From: Pelomonas baiyunensis
Lineage (GTDB): Bacteria > Pseudomonadota > Gammaproteobacteria > Burkholderiales > Burkholderiaceae_C
DNA length: 64,000 bases
NCBI RefSeq assembly: GCF_043555935.1
Contig: NZ_JBIGIB010000006.1
Coordinates: 1-64,000, forward strand
Direction of reading: 5' to 3'
Positions 17,708 to 26,579 of the stretch are shown here, one piece after another. The position numbers and the translations under genes were made by a program. Each line of letters begins with the position of its first letter. The stretch's first letter is position 1. The notes beneath the pieces were generated by a model. It saw nothing but the letters and a program-made list of their open reading frames with translations. It did not search any database and was not told the origin of the DNA.

Positions 17708-18880
17708 ATGACTGCCCTGCCGTTCCTGCCCTTTGCCCTGCCCGAAATCGGCGACGACGAAATCGCCGAGGTGGTGGACACGCTCAAATCCGGCTGGGTG
17801 ACCACCGGCCCCAAGGCCAAACGCTTCGAGCAGGCCTTCGCCGAGTTCCTGGGGCAAAACGCTGAGGACAGCCAGCTGCAGTGCATCGCCGTCAACTCCG
17901 CCACGGCGGGTCTGCACCTCGCGCTGGAGGCCATCGGCATCGGCCCGGGTGACGAGGTCATCACCACCACGCACACGTTCACGGCCACCGCCGAAGTGGT
18001 GCGTTATCTCGGCGCGGATGTGAAGCTGGTGGACGTGGACCCGGCCACGCTGAACATCGACATCGCGGCCATCGAGGCGGCCATCACGCCGCGCACGAAA
18101 GCGATCCTGCCGGTGCACTACGCGGGGCTGGCGGCGGACATGCTGGCCATCCTGGACATCGCCCGCCGCCACGGCCTGCGCGTGGTGGAAGACGCGGCCC
18201 ACGCGCTGCCGACCACGTTGGAGAAGGAACTCATTGGCACGCTGGGCAGCGACGCCACGGTGTTCAGCTTCTACGCCAACAAGACCATGACCACGGGCGA
18301 AGGCGGCATGCTCGTCACCCGCAACCCCGAGCTGGCCAAGCGGGCCCGCGTGATGCGGCTGCACGGCATGAACCGCGACGCCTTCGACCGCTTCACCGCC
18401 AAGGTGCCCAGCTGGTATTACGAGATCGTGGCGCCAGGCTTCAAGTACAACCTGACGGACCTCGCCGCCGCGTTGGGCCTGCACCAGCTCAAGCGCCTGC
18501 CGGCCTTCCAGAAGCGCCGCGAGCAGATCGCCACGCGCTACCACGAGGCCTTTGCCGATCTGCCGGTCATCCTGCCGCCGGACGCGCCGGAGGGGGACGT
18601 GCACTCGTGGCACCTCTACGTGCTGCGGCTGGCGGAGGACGCCGGCATCAGCCGCGACGAATTCATCGAAGGCATGTTCGCCGCCGGCATCGGCTGCAGC
18701 GTGCATTACGTGCCCCTGCACCTGCACCCGTACTGGCGCGACCGCTACGGCCTCACGCCCGAGCAGTTCCCGCAGGCGCAGAAGGTCTTCGAGCACACGG
18801 TCAGCCTGCCGCTGTACACGGCCATGAGCGACGCGGACGTGGAGCGGGTCATCTCCGCCGTGCGCGGCTTGCTGGGCTGA
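17708..18880 (+). CDS. DegT/DnrJ/EryC1/StrS sugar aminotransferase
   Basis: A 390-residue PLP enzyme of the sugar aminotransferase family. The Schiff-base lysine is K192 in SFYANKTMTTGEGG, and VVEDAAHALP holds the aspartate that contacts the PLP ring nitrogen. With the PglF-type 4,6-dehydratase two genes downstream, the expected reaction is transfer of an amino group to C4 of a UDP-4-keto-6-deoxy-GlcNAc, as in bacillosamine synthesis. No dedicated PglD lies beside it; the PglD/VioB-like protein at 25.2 kb could serve. Confidence 0.87.
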   Translation: MTALPFLPFALPEIGDDEIAEVVDTLKSGWVTTGPKAKRFEQAFAEFLGQNAEDSQLQCIAVNSATAGLHLALEAIGIGPGDEVITTTHTFTATAEVVRYLGADVKLVDVDPATLNIDIAAIEAAITPRTKAILPVHYAGLAADMLAILDIARRHGLRVVEDAAHALPTTLEKELIGTLGSDATVFSFYANKTMTTGEGGMLVTRNPELAKRARVMRLHGMNRDAFDRFTAKVPSWYYEIVAPGFKYNLTDLAAALGLHQLKRLPAFQKRREQIATRYHEAFADLPVILPPDAPEGDVHSWHLYVLRLAEDAGISRDEFIEGMFAAGIGCSVHYVPLHLHPYWRDRYGLTPEQFPQAQKVFEHTVSLPLYTAMSDADVERVISAVRGLLG

Positions 18881-18885
18881 TCGCC

Positions 18886-19473
18886 TTGCCCAAACGGCTG
18901 TTCGACCTGATCGCCGCCGCCCTGGGTCTGGCGCTGCTGTGGCCGCTGCTGCTGTTGGCGGCGCTGTGGGTGAAGCTGGACTCGCCCGGCCCGGTGCTGT
19001 TTCGCCAGGTGCGGGTGGGGCGCTACGGCGTGCCGTTCACCATTCACAAGTTCCGCACCATGCGCACCGAGCCGGGGGCGGCCATCACGGTGGGGGCCGA
19101 CCCGCGCATCACCCGCTCGGGCCAGGTGTTGCGGCAAACCAAGCTGGATGAACTGCCCCAACTCTGGGATGTGCTGCGCGGGGCGATGAGCCTGGTCGGC
19201 CCGCGGCCCGAGTTGCCTCGTTACGTGGCCCTGTACCCGGCAGACCTGCGCGAGCGCGTGCTGGCGGTGCGCCCAGGCATCACCGATCCAGCGTCGCTGG
19301 CCTTCAGCCACGAGGCCGAATTGCTGGCCGTGGCCGATGACCCCGAGCGCGAGTACCGCGAGGTCATCCTGCCGGCCAAGCTGCGCTTGTCGGCCGACTA
19401 CGCGGCCCGTGCGAGCCTGGCCACCGATTTGCGGCTGATTTTCTCCACCCTCGCGCGCGTCGTGCGCGGCTGA
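18886..19473 (+). CDS. Initiating sugar-1-phosphate transferase (PglC type)
   Basis: A 195-residue small phosphoglycosyl transferase that attaches the first sugar phosphate to undecaprenyl phosphate at the inner membrane. It has one N-terminal re-entrant hydrophobic helix (about residues 4-27), then SPGPVLFRQVRVG, FTIHKFRTM and DELPQLWDVLRGAMSLVGPR, the family signature. The start is taken as TTG at 18886, five bases after the aminotransferase stop, because it yields the standard N-terminus PKRLFDL. It lacks the long membrane N-terminus of WbaP/WcaJ. Confidence 0.9.
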   Translation: MPKRLFDLIAAALGLALLWPLLLLAALWVKLDSPGPVLFRQVRVGRYGVPFTIHKFRTMRTEPGAAITVGADPRITRSGQVLRQTKLDELPQLWDVLRGAMSLVGPRPELPRYVALYPADLRERVLAVRPGITDPASLAFSHEAELLAVADDPEREYREVILPAKLRLSADYAARASLATDLRLIFSTLARVVRG

Positions 19474-19486
19474 CAATCTCACCTCC

Positions 19487-21349
19487 ATGAACTGGCAGTC
19501 GCTCGACACCTTCCTCACCCGCCTGCGCCCGCACCGCGAGCGCCTCGCGCTGGTGATGGACCTGGCCGCCGTGGCGCTGGCCTGGCAGGCCACCTACCTG
19601 TTCCGCCTGGGCTTTGAGCGCTGGTTCGAGGCGCGGCCTGTTTATGACGCCGCGGTGCTGGCCGGTTTGCTGGCGGTGTACGGCCTCGTGCTTTGGGGTC
19701 TGCGCGTGCCCAAAGGCATGTGGCGTTTCTCGGGCTTCGGCGAGGTCAAGCGCCTGGCGGCGGCCTGCGCCGTGGCGGGCCTGATCGGCGCTACATTGGT
19801 GCTCATGGCGCACCTTCGCGCCGTGCCGCGCGCCGTGCTGGCCTTGCACCCGCTCTTCACCTTGATGCTGCTGGCCATGATGCGCATGGGCTACCGCATG
19901 CTGTACGAGCACATGCGCAGCCGCATCAGCGGCAGCGCGCAGGAACAGCGGCGTGCCTTGGTGCTCGGGGCCGGTGACGCGGGCCGACTGCTGGTGGCCG
20001 GCATCCAGCACAGCCAGGGCTGGGTGGTGGTGGGCTTTCTGGACGACGACGCGACCAAGCTGGGCCAGCGTGTGGCCGGGGTGCCCGTGCTGGGGCCGTT
20101 GGCGGACGCCGGACGTTACGCCGGGCTGCACGGCGTCACGCACTTGATCGTGGCCATGCCGGCCGCGTCCACGGCCGAGCGGCGCCGGGCGCTGGATGTG
20201 GCGGGGGACACCGGTCTGCCGGTGCTGACCGTGCCCAGCAGCGTGGAGCTGCGGGCCGGGCGGCGCGTCAATGAGGTGCGCGACATCGAGCCTGAAGACC
20301 TGTTGGGCCGGGCGCCGGTGCAACTGGACGAAGCCGGCATTGTCGACTGCATCAACGGCCGCGTGGTGATGGTGACCGGGGCGGGGGGCAGTATCGGCAG
20401 CGAGCTGTGCCGGCAGATTGCTCGTTATGGCCCCAGCACCCTGGTGCTGTATGAGCTGAGCGAGTTCGCGCTGTACGCGGTGGAGCAGGCCCTGGCGGAG
20501 GCCTTCCCGCACCTGACACTGGTTTGCGTGATCGGCGATGTGAAAGACCTGCCGCACCTGCGCGCGTGTGCCTTGGAGCATCGGCCGCAGCTGATGTTCC
20601 ATGCGGCCGCGTTCAAGCACGTGCCCTTGATGGAGGCGTCGGCCAACGCCGGCGCCTGCATCCGCAACAACACTCTGGGCACTTACCACGCAGCCCTGGC
20701 CGCGGCCGAGGCGGGTGCCGAGCGGTTCGTGCTCATCAGCACCGACAAGGCGGTCAACCCCACCAACGTGATGGGCGCCACCAAGCGCGCGGCCGAGATG
20801 GCGTTGCTGGCCTTGTCCAAGCAGCATCCGGGCACGCGCTTCATGGCGGTGCGCTTCGGCAACGTGCTGGGCTCCAGCGGCAGCGTGATCCCGAAGTTCA
20901 AGGAGCAGATCGCCCGCGGCGGGCCGGTCACGGTCACGCACCCGGACATCATTCGCTACTTCATGACCATTCCGGAAGCCGCTCGGTTGGTGATCCAGGC
21001 CGCCGTGATCGGCGAGAGCGGCCAGGTGCTGGTGCTGGACATGGGCGAACCGGTGCGCATTGCCGATCTGGCCCGCGAGCTGATCCGCATGAGCGGCCAC
21101 ACGCTGGACGACATCCGCATCGAATTCACGGGCCTGCGCCCGGGCGAGAAGCTCTACGAAGAGTTGCTGGCCGACCAGGAAACCAGCCTGCCCACCGCTT
21201 GTGCCGGCGTGCGCATCGCGCGCTTGGCCGACCGTGGCGCCGGCGAGCAGGTGCTGCGCGATTTGCAGCACCTGGATGTGGCCCGCCCGCGCGCCTTGCT
21301 GGGTGCGTGGCTGGGCGCCGAATTTCATGCCCCTTGGACGGACGTTTGA
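19487..21349 (+). CDS. UDP-GlcNAc 4,6-dehydratase (PglF/WbpM/CapD type)
   Basis: 620 residues, the long membrane form. Four N-terminal hydrophobic segments (about residues 20-130) are followed by a first Rossmann-like domain (LVLGAGDAGRLLV) and the catalytic SDR domain with NAD motif TGAGGSIG near 297-304. The catalytic segment STDK is at residues 418-421, followed by MGATKR with the lysine of the modified MxxxK pair. It makes the UDP-4-keto-6-deoxy sugar used by the aminotransferase upstream. It closes the biosynthetic genes of cluster I. Confidence 0.92.
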   Translation: MNWQSLDTFLTRLRPHRERLALVMDLAAVALAWQATYLFRLGFERWFEARPVYDAAVLAGLLAVYGLVLWGLRVPKGMWRFSGFGEVKRLAAACAVAGLIGATLVLMAHLRAVPRAVLALHPLFTLMLLAMMRMGYRMLYEHMRSRISGSAQEQRRALVLGAGDAGRLLVAGIQHSQGWVVVGFLDDDATKLGQRVAGVPVLGPLADAGRYAGLHGVTHLIVAMPAASTAERRRALDVAGDTGLPVLTVPSSVELRAGRRVNEVRDIEPEDLLGRAPVQLDEAGIVDCINGRVVMVTGAGGSIGSELCRQIARYGPSTLVLYELSEFALYAVEQALAEAFPHLTLVCVIGDVKDLPHLRACALEHRPQLMFHAAAFKHVPLMEASANAGACIRNNTLGTYHAALAAAEAGAERFVLISTDKAVNPTNVMGATKRAAEMALLALSKQHPGTRFMAVRFGNVLGSSGSVIPKFKEQIARGGPVTVTHPDIIRYFMTIPEAARLVIQAAVIGESGQVLVLDMGEPVRIADLARELIRMSGHTLDDIRIEFTGLRPGEKLYEELLADQETSLPTACAGVRIARLADRGAGEQVLRDLQHLDVARPRALLGAWLGAEFHAPWTDV

Positions 21350-21351
21350 TC

Positions 21352-22164
21352 ATGTTTGTGGTTCCCACTGAGACTTCTCCTTCGCCGCGCGCGCCGCAGC
21401 CTGCCCAACGGGGGGGCGCTCGCCAGGCACTGCTGGCGCTGAGCCTGTCGACCTTGGTAGCGCTGGCGGCTGTCGGCGCGTCCAGCCCCGCAGCAGCGGC
21501 GCCGGTCTCTGACAACCTGGCCGTCATCGCGCTGGCGGGCAAACCCAGTGAATGGTTGGTGGCGTCGGACGAAGCCTGGAAAGCTCCTTTGGCCGCGGCG
21601 CGCCCGTTGATGGACGCGCGACGGGCCAACTGGGCCACGCTGAAGCCGGCCGAGCAAATTGAGTGGCACATCCATTCGGCCGTGCTCGCCCAGGCCGAGG
21701 GGCGGTGGAAAGACGTGCTGGCTTCAGTCGACGCCGCACGCGCTTTGCAGCCCAGCCCGGCAGGGCGCCAGACGGCAGGCCTGCTCAACGAACTGCTGGC
21801 CCGCCAGGCCTTGGCGCGGGGCGATGAAGCCGCGTTGCGCCAGCTCACGCGAGACACCGTGCTGGCGATGAACTGGAGCGAGGTCGAGCCGGCCATTCAG
21901 AGCATCCGCCAGGCGCTGTCGACGATGGAACGGCAGGGCGTTCAGAACTATGTGGAAAGCCGGATGGACCTCACCGTGGGCATCACCAAGGGGCAGGTCA
22001 CCGTGCCTTTCCTGATGCAGCTGTTGGGTGCGCGCTTCCAGGTCCAGCAGGTGCTGCCGCACCGGGCGGCCTTGATGCTGGGCCTGGACGATGCGCTGCG
22101 CCAACGGGCGGCTGCGCCGACGCCGGCCACCGCACCGGCGCCGGCTGCGTCCAGCGCCAGCTGA
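21352..22164 (+). CDS. Exported protein of unknown function at end of cluster I
   Basis: 270 residues, family not recognised. It has a late signal peptide or membrane anchor (about residues 25-51, ending SSPAAAAPV), a helical middle with TPR-like spacing (residues 100-190, rich in Ala, Leu and Arg), then a short segment with MDLTVGITKGQVTVPFLM and an Ala/Pro-rich tail. The ATG lies two bases after the dehydratase stop, so it belongs to the cluster I operon. The context suggests a periplasmic role in assembling or exporting the glycan. Confidence 0.65.
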   Translation: MFVVPTETSPSPRAPQPAQRGGARQALLALSLSTLVALAAVGASSPAAAAPVSDNLAVIALAGKPSEWLVASDEAWKAPLAAARPLMDARRANWATLKPAEQIEWHIHSAVLAQAEGRWKDVLASVDAARALQPSPAGRQTAGLLNELLARQALARGDEAALRQLTRDTVLAMNWSEVEPAIQSIRQALSTMERQGVQNYVESRMDLTVGITKGQVTVPFLMQLLGARFQVQQVLPHRAALMLGLDDALRQRAAAPTPATAPAPAASSAS

Positions 22165-22210
22165 TGGTCTGACGTTCGGCGATCGACGGTTTGCCGCGGG
22201 CCGCACCGCT

Positions 22211-23602
22211 TCAGCGGCGTTGCAGCAGCGGTTGCGCCAGGTGTTGAGCCAGCCTTTGCGCGTGTTGGCGCAATTCGGGCACGGCGGTCGCTTCCCAGTG
22301 GGCAGCGCGCAGCGCCGGGCCCAGGCACCACAGCCGGCTTTGCACGTGGCCGTCGGCATGCAGCATGCGGCCCTCGGCATCCACGGCCGGGCCCAAGCCG
22401 TTGGCGTGTGGGCGGTACCAGCCGGCTTGCAGCCCCTGTTGACGTAGCTTTGCGGCGGGGGCGCAGCGCTGTGGCGCGGGGCCGGTGCAGTTCACGATGG
22501 CACCGGCCACAGCTTCCTGTCGGGTGCCGTCGCGGCGCTGCAGTTGCAGCTGCCAGCTGCCAGCGCTCAACGGCGCCCAGTCGACGAGTCGCCCGGCGAT
22601 GACCTGCAGCCGTTGCGTTCGCCGGGCTTCAGCCACTTGAGCGGCCACCTCCGGCGCGGCACGGTGGCGGTGACTGTCCCATGCCGCGGTGCCGTGGCGG
22701 ACGGCACGGCGCTGCTCCTGCACTGGCAGTTGGTGCCACAGTCGCGGCGTGTGCCGACGCAGGTCCGCCATCACGTCCCGCCAGTCGAGCCCAGCCCCGC
22801 CTGCGGTGGCCGTGAGTTGGCGCAAACCACGCAGCAGTTGCCGTGCGGTGTGAGCATCGCCCAGGACCGTGTCCGGCAGAAAACCGCTGGGTGGCGGCGC
22901 GTCGTGCGGGCGGTGCGGCTGGGGCAGCCAGCCGTGGCGCGACAGCAGTGTCACCGGGGCGCTTTGGGCCGCGCCAGGGCGCCGCATCAGGCGCTGCCAC
23001 ACGTCCACGGCGGTCAGGCCGGACCCGATCAGGAGAACGGGCACCTGCACCGGCAGCGCGTCCAGCGCTTCGCCGCAACTCCAGGGGTCAGACCACCAAC
23101 CGGAGGCCGACCACGCGCCCGGCGGCAGCCCGCGCGCTTCGTGTCCGGTGCACAGCACCACGTCATCCGCGGTGTGGGCCGCCGCGTCGGTGCGCACCTG
23201 CCAGCCTTCGGGGGTGGGTGCCAGTGCCTGCACGGTCGACCGGTGGTGTGTCAGTCGCAGGGCCGGCGTTGCCGCCAGCGCGGCATGCAGGGTCTGTGCG
23301 AGGTAGCGCCCGTAGGCCGCGCGCGGCGCGAAGTCAGCAGCACGGCCCCCGCGTTGCCGCCACCACTGTGCAAAGTCATCTTGGCGGGCCACGGTGGGGC
23401 CCATGCGGCCAGCGGGCACGTTGAGCAACGGGCCCCAGTCCCCACGTTCCCAGGGAGCGTAGGCCAACCCCTGACCCAGCGTGGCGGAGGGCTCGAACAC
23501 GTCCACCGCCAACGCCCCGTCGTCCGGCCGCCACTGCTCGGCCAAGCTCAAGAGCAGCGCGACGGCGCTGTAGCCACCGCCAACCAACGCCAGGCGTCGC
23601 AT
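22211..23602 (-). CDS. FAD/NAD(P)-binding protein (COG4529-like)
   Basis: 463 residues. An N-terminal dinucleotide motif (VGGGYSAVAL, residues 7-16) binds FAD, and a second one (LLIGSGLTAVDVW) near residue 200 probably binds NAD(P). This matches the NAD_binding_9/COG4529 family of uncharacterised oxidoreductases. It is the last gene of the minus-strand operon that starts at 32.1 kb, 3 bases after cysC. It could reduce the Rieske oxygenase, but lacks an obvious iron-sulfur motif for that. The function is not established. Confidence 0.75.
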   Translation of the reverse strand: MRRLALVGGGYSAVALLLSLAEQWRPDDGALAVDVFEPSATLGQGLAYAPWERGDWGPLLNVPAGRMGPTVARQDDFAQWWRQRGGRAADFAPRAAYGRYLAQTLHAALAATPALRLTHHRSTVQALAPTPEGWQVRTDAAAHTADDVVLCTGHEARGLPPGAWSASGWWSDPWSCGEALDALPVQVPVLLIGSGLTAVDVWQRLMRRPGAAQSAPVTLLSRHGWLPQPHRPHDAPPPSGFLPDTVLGDAHTARQLLRGLRQLTATAGGAGLDWRDVMADLRRHTPRLWHQLPVQEQRRAVRHGTAAWDSHRHRAAPEVAAQVAEARRTQRLQVIAGRLVDWAPLSAGSWQLQLQRRDGTRQEAVAGAIVNCTGPAPQRCAPAAKLRQQGLQAGWYRPHANGLGPAVDAEGRMLHADGHVQSRLWCLGPALRAAHWEATAVPELRQHAQRLAQHLAQPLLQRR

Positions 23603-23605
23603 GAA

Positions 23606-24133
23606 TCAGGCCGCGGCCACCAGCAAGTTCAGCAACGCTTGCACCGCCGCTTCCACCGAGCACTGGCTGGTGTCGATGCGAAGGGCGGGCGTGATGGGCG
23701 CTTCGTAGGGGGCGTCGATACCGGTGAATTGGCGGATCTCGCCGCGCCGCGCCCGGGCGTACAAGCCCTTGGGGTCACGCGCTTCGGTCACGGCCAATGG
23801 AGCGTGGACGTGCACCTCCGCAAACTCGTCTGGGCCGAATCGCGCCGCGGCGGCCGCGCGCTCAGCGGCATAGGGCGAGATCAGCGCCACGATCACCCGC
23901 AAGCCGGCCTGTTGCATCAGCCGCGCCACTTCTGCGGTGCGGCGGATGTTCTCGACGCGGTCCTGCGGGCTGAACCCCAGGTCCGAGCACAGGCCCTGGC
24001 GCAGCACATCACCGTCCAGGATGGAGACGCGCTCACCAAGTGCCCGCAACTGCACCGCCAAGGCTTCGGCGAGGGTGCTCTTACCGGCGCCGGACAGGCC
24101 GGTGAGCCAGACGACTTTCAGGGGGGCGTTCAC
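23606..24133 (-). CDS. cysC: Adenylylsulfate (APS) kinase
   Basis: 175 residues. The P-loop GLSGAGKST is at residues 12-20, followed by LDGDVLRQGLCSDLGFS, the APS-binding region of CysC; RGEIRQFTGIDAPYE is also typical. It phosphorylates APS to PAPS, the donor for sulfotransferases. The start is the GTG at 24133, four bases after the Rieske gene's stop. No sulfate-assimilation partners (cysD, cysN, cysH) are nearby, so it seems recruited to this glycan operon. The sulfotransferase at 44.5 kb is a candidate user. Confidence 0.92.
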   Translation of the reverse strand: MNAPLKVVWLTGLSGAGKSTLAEALAVQLRALGERVSILDGDVLRQGLCSDLGFSPQDRVENIRRTAEVARLMQQAGLRVIVALISPYAAERAAAAARFGPDEFAEVHVHAPLAVTEARDPKGLYARARRGEIRQFTGIDAPYEAPITPALRIDTSQCSVEAAVQALLNLLVAAA

Positions 24134-24137
24134 CGAC

Positions 24138-25160
24138 TCAGGCGCTTTGCGCGGCGCGTGCTTGCACGGCCTGCAGCGTCTTGCGGAAGTGCACGATCTT
24201 TTCTTCGTCGGTCGACAGGCGCGCCACGTCGTGGATGGAGTACCGGCTGAATTCCATTTCGCGGCAGATGGCGTTGTCTTCCTCAAACACCGTCTTGTTG
24301 ATCTCGGCGGACGAGTCGAAGAAGTGGTCGAGCGCGTTGGCTGGCAGGCCGGCGCGCAAGCTGCCCCGCAGCAAACGGCTGTAGAAGTGGGTGCGTTGCG
24401 GTTGATCGGACGGGAAGAAGTGCTGCAACGAGTAGGAGTACCCAAACGTCGAGGTCAGCATCGTGAACGGGAAGAGGTACATGCTCATGTAGCCCTCGAA
24501 CCGCTCCGTTCCGGCAAAGAGTCGGGCAGTGCTCTTGAGTCGCTTGAGTACCGCTTCATCGCAGATTTGAAAGCGCGCGACGGAGTTGGCGCCGCTGTAG
24601 CTGTTCACCGGATCAGACAGGCGCAGCCGGTTCAGGCTGTCCTTGTGCACGAAGGGCGTGTGCAGCGAGTCCAGCGCGTTCTCGATGGCCAGCTTCCAGT
24701 CGCACTGGTAGGTGTACGCATTCCAGGCGTGACGGCCCTGAATCTCCATGGAGATGGCCGCCAGCGGGTTGAACAGGTCACCCAGTTGTTCGTCCAGGCT
24801 GTGCGCGGGTTGGGGCGATGCAAAGAGGAAGTCACCGCACCAGTCGATCTTCAGCGTGGACAGTGACAGCCCCGCCAGCTCGGCATCCTGGAACTTGTGA
24901 CGACACGGGATGTGCAGCTCGCCGCCGTGGTGCGTCCAGCCGTGGTAGCGGCAGGTGATCGGCCCGTTGCCGTACTCGGTGTTGAAGAACTTGGCGCCGC
25001 GATGCGGGCAGAGGTTGTCGAACACCACCAGGTTGCCCTGGTCCGAGGCGACCACGACGTCCTGGTCCAGCCAGCGCAGCTTCAGGAAATCGCCCGGCTG
25101 GGGCAGTTCCGACGCGTGACACAGCAGGTGCCAGTACCGGTCGCGGAGAAAGGAGTTCAT
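24138..25160 (-). CDS. Rieske non-heme iron oxygenase, alpha subunit type
   Basis: 340 residues. The Rieske [2Fe-2S] ligands are C51 and H53 (CPHRG) and C70 and H73 (CRYHGW). The mononuclear iron site has D164, H167 and H172 in the pattern NALDSLHTPFVH. The protein belongs to the ring-hydroxylating oxygenase fold, but no beta subunit, ferredoxin or matching reductase is adjacent. In this operon its substrate could be the sugar or its acyl group, by analogy with Rieske enzymes of natural-product pathways. That substrate assignment is inference. Confidence 0.85.
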   Translation of the reverse strand: MNSFLRDRYWHLLCHASELPQPGDFLKLRWLDQDVVVASDQGNLVVFDNLCPHRGAKFFNTEYGNGPITCRYHGWTHHGGELHIPCRHKFQDAELAGLSLSTLKIDWCGDFLFASPQPAHSLDEQLGDLFNPLAAISMEIQGRHAWNAYTYQCDWKLAIENALDSLHTPFVHKDSLNRLRLSDPVNSYSGANSVARFQICDEAVLKRLKSTARLFAGTERFEGYMSMYLFPFTMLTSTFGYSYSLQHFFPSDQPQRTHFYSRLLRGSLRAGLPANALDHFFDSSAEINKTVFEEDNAICREMEFSRYSIHDVARLSTDEEKIVHFRKTLQAVQARAAQSA

Positions 25161-25162
25161 CG

Positions 25163-25807
25163 TCAGGAGCTTTGCTGGAGCGTGCGCGCGGGTTGACTGA
25201 AGACGGTGGCGCCCGGCTTCACCGAGCGCACCACGGTCGAGCCGGCGCCGATGCGTGCACCGTCACCGATGCGCACCTTGGGCAGGATGGAGGCGTGCGA
25301 GCCCACCAGCACCGCCGTGCCGATCTGCACCCAGCCGGTCAGGTCCACGTGGGCACAAATGACGCTGCCTTCGCCAATGGACACGTCGTGACCGGCACCC
25401 GAGTGGGTGTTGATGACGACGAAGTCGGACAGGCGGGTGTTGGCCGAGATGAGGCTGAAGGGATAGACGATCACGCCTTCCCCAATTTGCGCGTCCGGGG
25501 CCACCACGCTCATCGGATGGATGAAGGTGTGGAAGCGCGCGCCCCGCGCCCGCAGGTCGTGGGCGATGCGCAGGCGCGCGGTCGGATCGCCGATCGCGAT
25601 CACCACTTCGTCATCGGCCTGCGGCGTGTACTGGGCGATGCCCGACAGCACCGGATAGGGGTAGCCAGGAAACACCGCGTCGCAGGGTTCGCGGGTGTCG
25701 TCCACCACGCCCCGAACGCGGATCTGGCCGCTTTGAATTTGCGGCGCCATCAGCGCCAGCAGTTCGCGCGCCATGCCGCCGGCGCCAACCAAGACGATTT
25801 GCTTCAT
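25163..25807 (-). CDS. PglD/VioB-like sugar N-acyltransferase
   Basis: 214 residues with the two-part layout of the PglD/NeuD/VioB family: a small Rossmann-like N-terminal domain (VLVGAGGMARELL, residues 5-17) and a left-handed beta-helix with hexapeptide repeats (about 95-205; HSGAGHDVSIGEGSVICAHV). The histidine in NTHSGAGHDV is the likely catalytic base. Such enzymes acylate the C4 amine of a nucleotide amino sugar, which fits with the VioA-like aminotransferase in the same operon. The nearby ACP and FabH genes raise the possibility that it uses a non-acetyl group. Confidence 0.83.
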   Translation of the reverse strand: MKQIVLVGAGGMARELLALMAPQIQSGQIRVRGVVDDTREPCDAVFPGYPYPVLSGIAQYTPQADDEVVIAIGDPTARLRIAHDLRARGARFHTFIHPMSVVAPDAQIGEGVIVYPFSLISANTRLSDFVVINTHSGAGHDVSIGEGSVICAHVDLTGWVQIGTAVLVGSHASILPKVRIGDGARIGAGSTVVRSVKPGATVFSQPARTLQQSS

Positions 25808-25814
25808 GGAAACC

Positions 25815-26579
25815 TCACCTCACTGTGTAGCCGCCGTCCAGCACCAGCGACGTTCCCGTCATCCAGCGCCCGCCTTGGCCCATCAGGAACGTCACCGCGT
25901 TCGCCACGTCATCCGGCTGGCCAAAGCCCAGCAGGTGCTTGCTGCGGTAGGCCTCGATCGAATCGTCGTTCAGCGTGGTCAGCAGGCTGCTGTGCATGGG
26001 CGTCTCGATGGCGCCCGCACAGACGGCATTCACGCGGATGCCGCGCGGCGCGAATTCCACGGCCAGTGAACGGGTCATGCCGTCCATCGCCGCCTTGGCC
26101 GCCGAGTACAGGCTCATGCCGGTTTGGCCGCGCAAGCCCGCCACGGACGACATGAACACCAGCGAACCGCCGTCTTCCATGACGCCGCGCAGCGACATGG
26201 CCCGGGCAATGGCCAGCGCCGACTGCACGCTCGACGCAAAGACGTCATCGAACTGCTTGCGCTTGCACATCTTGATCGGCCGCACCATGCTCACACCGGC
26301 CGAATGGAAGGCACCGTGGAACGCACCGTGCGCCTTGGCGTCGGCTTGGATGGCTTCCGTGATGGTGTCGTCGCCGTTGAGGTCCAGGGGCAACAGGCCG
26401 TGGCCCGTGCCCGCCAGCGCGTCGAGCGTGGCTTGCAGGCGGGTGGCATCGCGTCCGGAGGCGCAGACGCGGGCGCCGCAAGCCGCCAACGCGATCGCCG
26501 TTTGCCGGCCGATGCCGGACGAGGCGCCGGTCACCAGCACCCGCTTGCCGGCCAGGTACTGTTCGTTGAACACCTGCAT
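25815..26579 (-). CDS. Short-chain dehydrogenase/reductase (FabG-like)
   Basis: 254 residues, classical SDR length. The NAD(P) motif TGASSGIG is at residues 17-24, and the catalytic residues are S144/S145, Y158 and K162 (YSAAK). It could reduce a 3-ketoacyl-ACP made by the FabH-like synthases next door, giving a 3-hydroxyacyl group as in flagellin viosamine islands, or act on a sugar. The ATG at 26579 overlaps the stop of the upstream synthase gene, so the two are translationally coupled. Confidence 0.85.
   Translation of the reverse strand: MQVFNEQYLAGKRVLVTGASSGIGRQTAIALAACGARVCASGRDATRLQATLDALAGTGHGLLPLDLNGDDTITEAIQADAKAHGAFHGAFHSAGVSMVRPIKMCKRKQFDDVFASSVQSALAIARAMSLRGVMEDGGSLVFMSSVAGLRGQTGMSLYSAAKAAMDGMTRSLAVEFAPRGIRVNAVCAGAIETPMHSSLLTTLNDDSIEAYRSKHLLGFGQPDDVANAVTFLMGQGGRWMTGTSLVLDGGYTVR

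Noticed and set aside
17222..18796. 524-residue open frame opposite the methyltransferase and aminotransferase genes
   Set aside because: The sense-strand proteins have intact catalytic motifs; the antisense product is His/Arg/Gln-rich low-complexity sequence.
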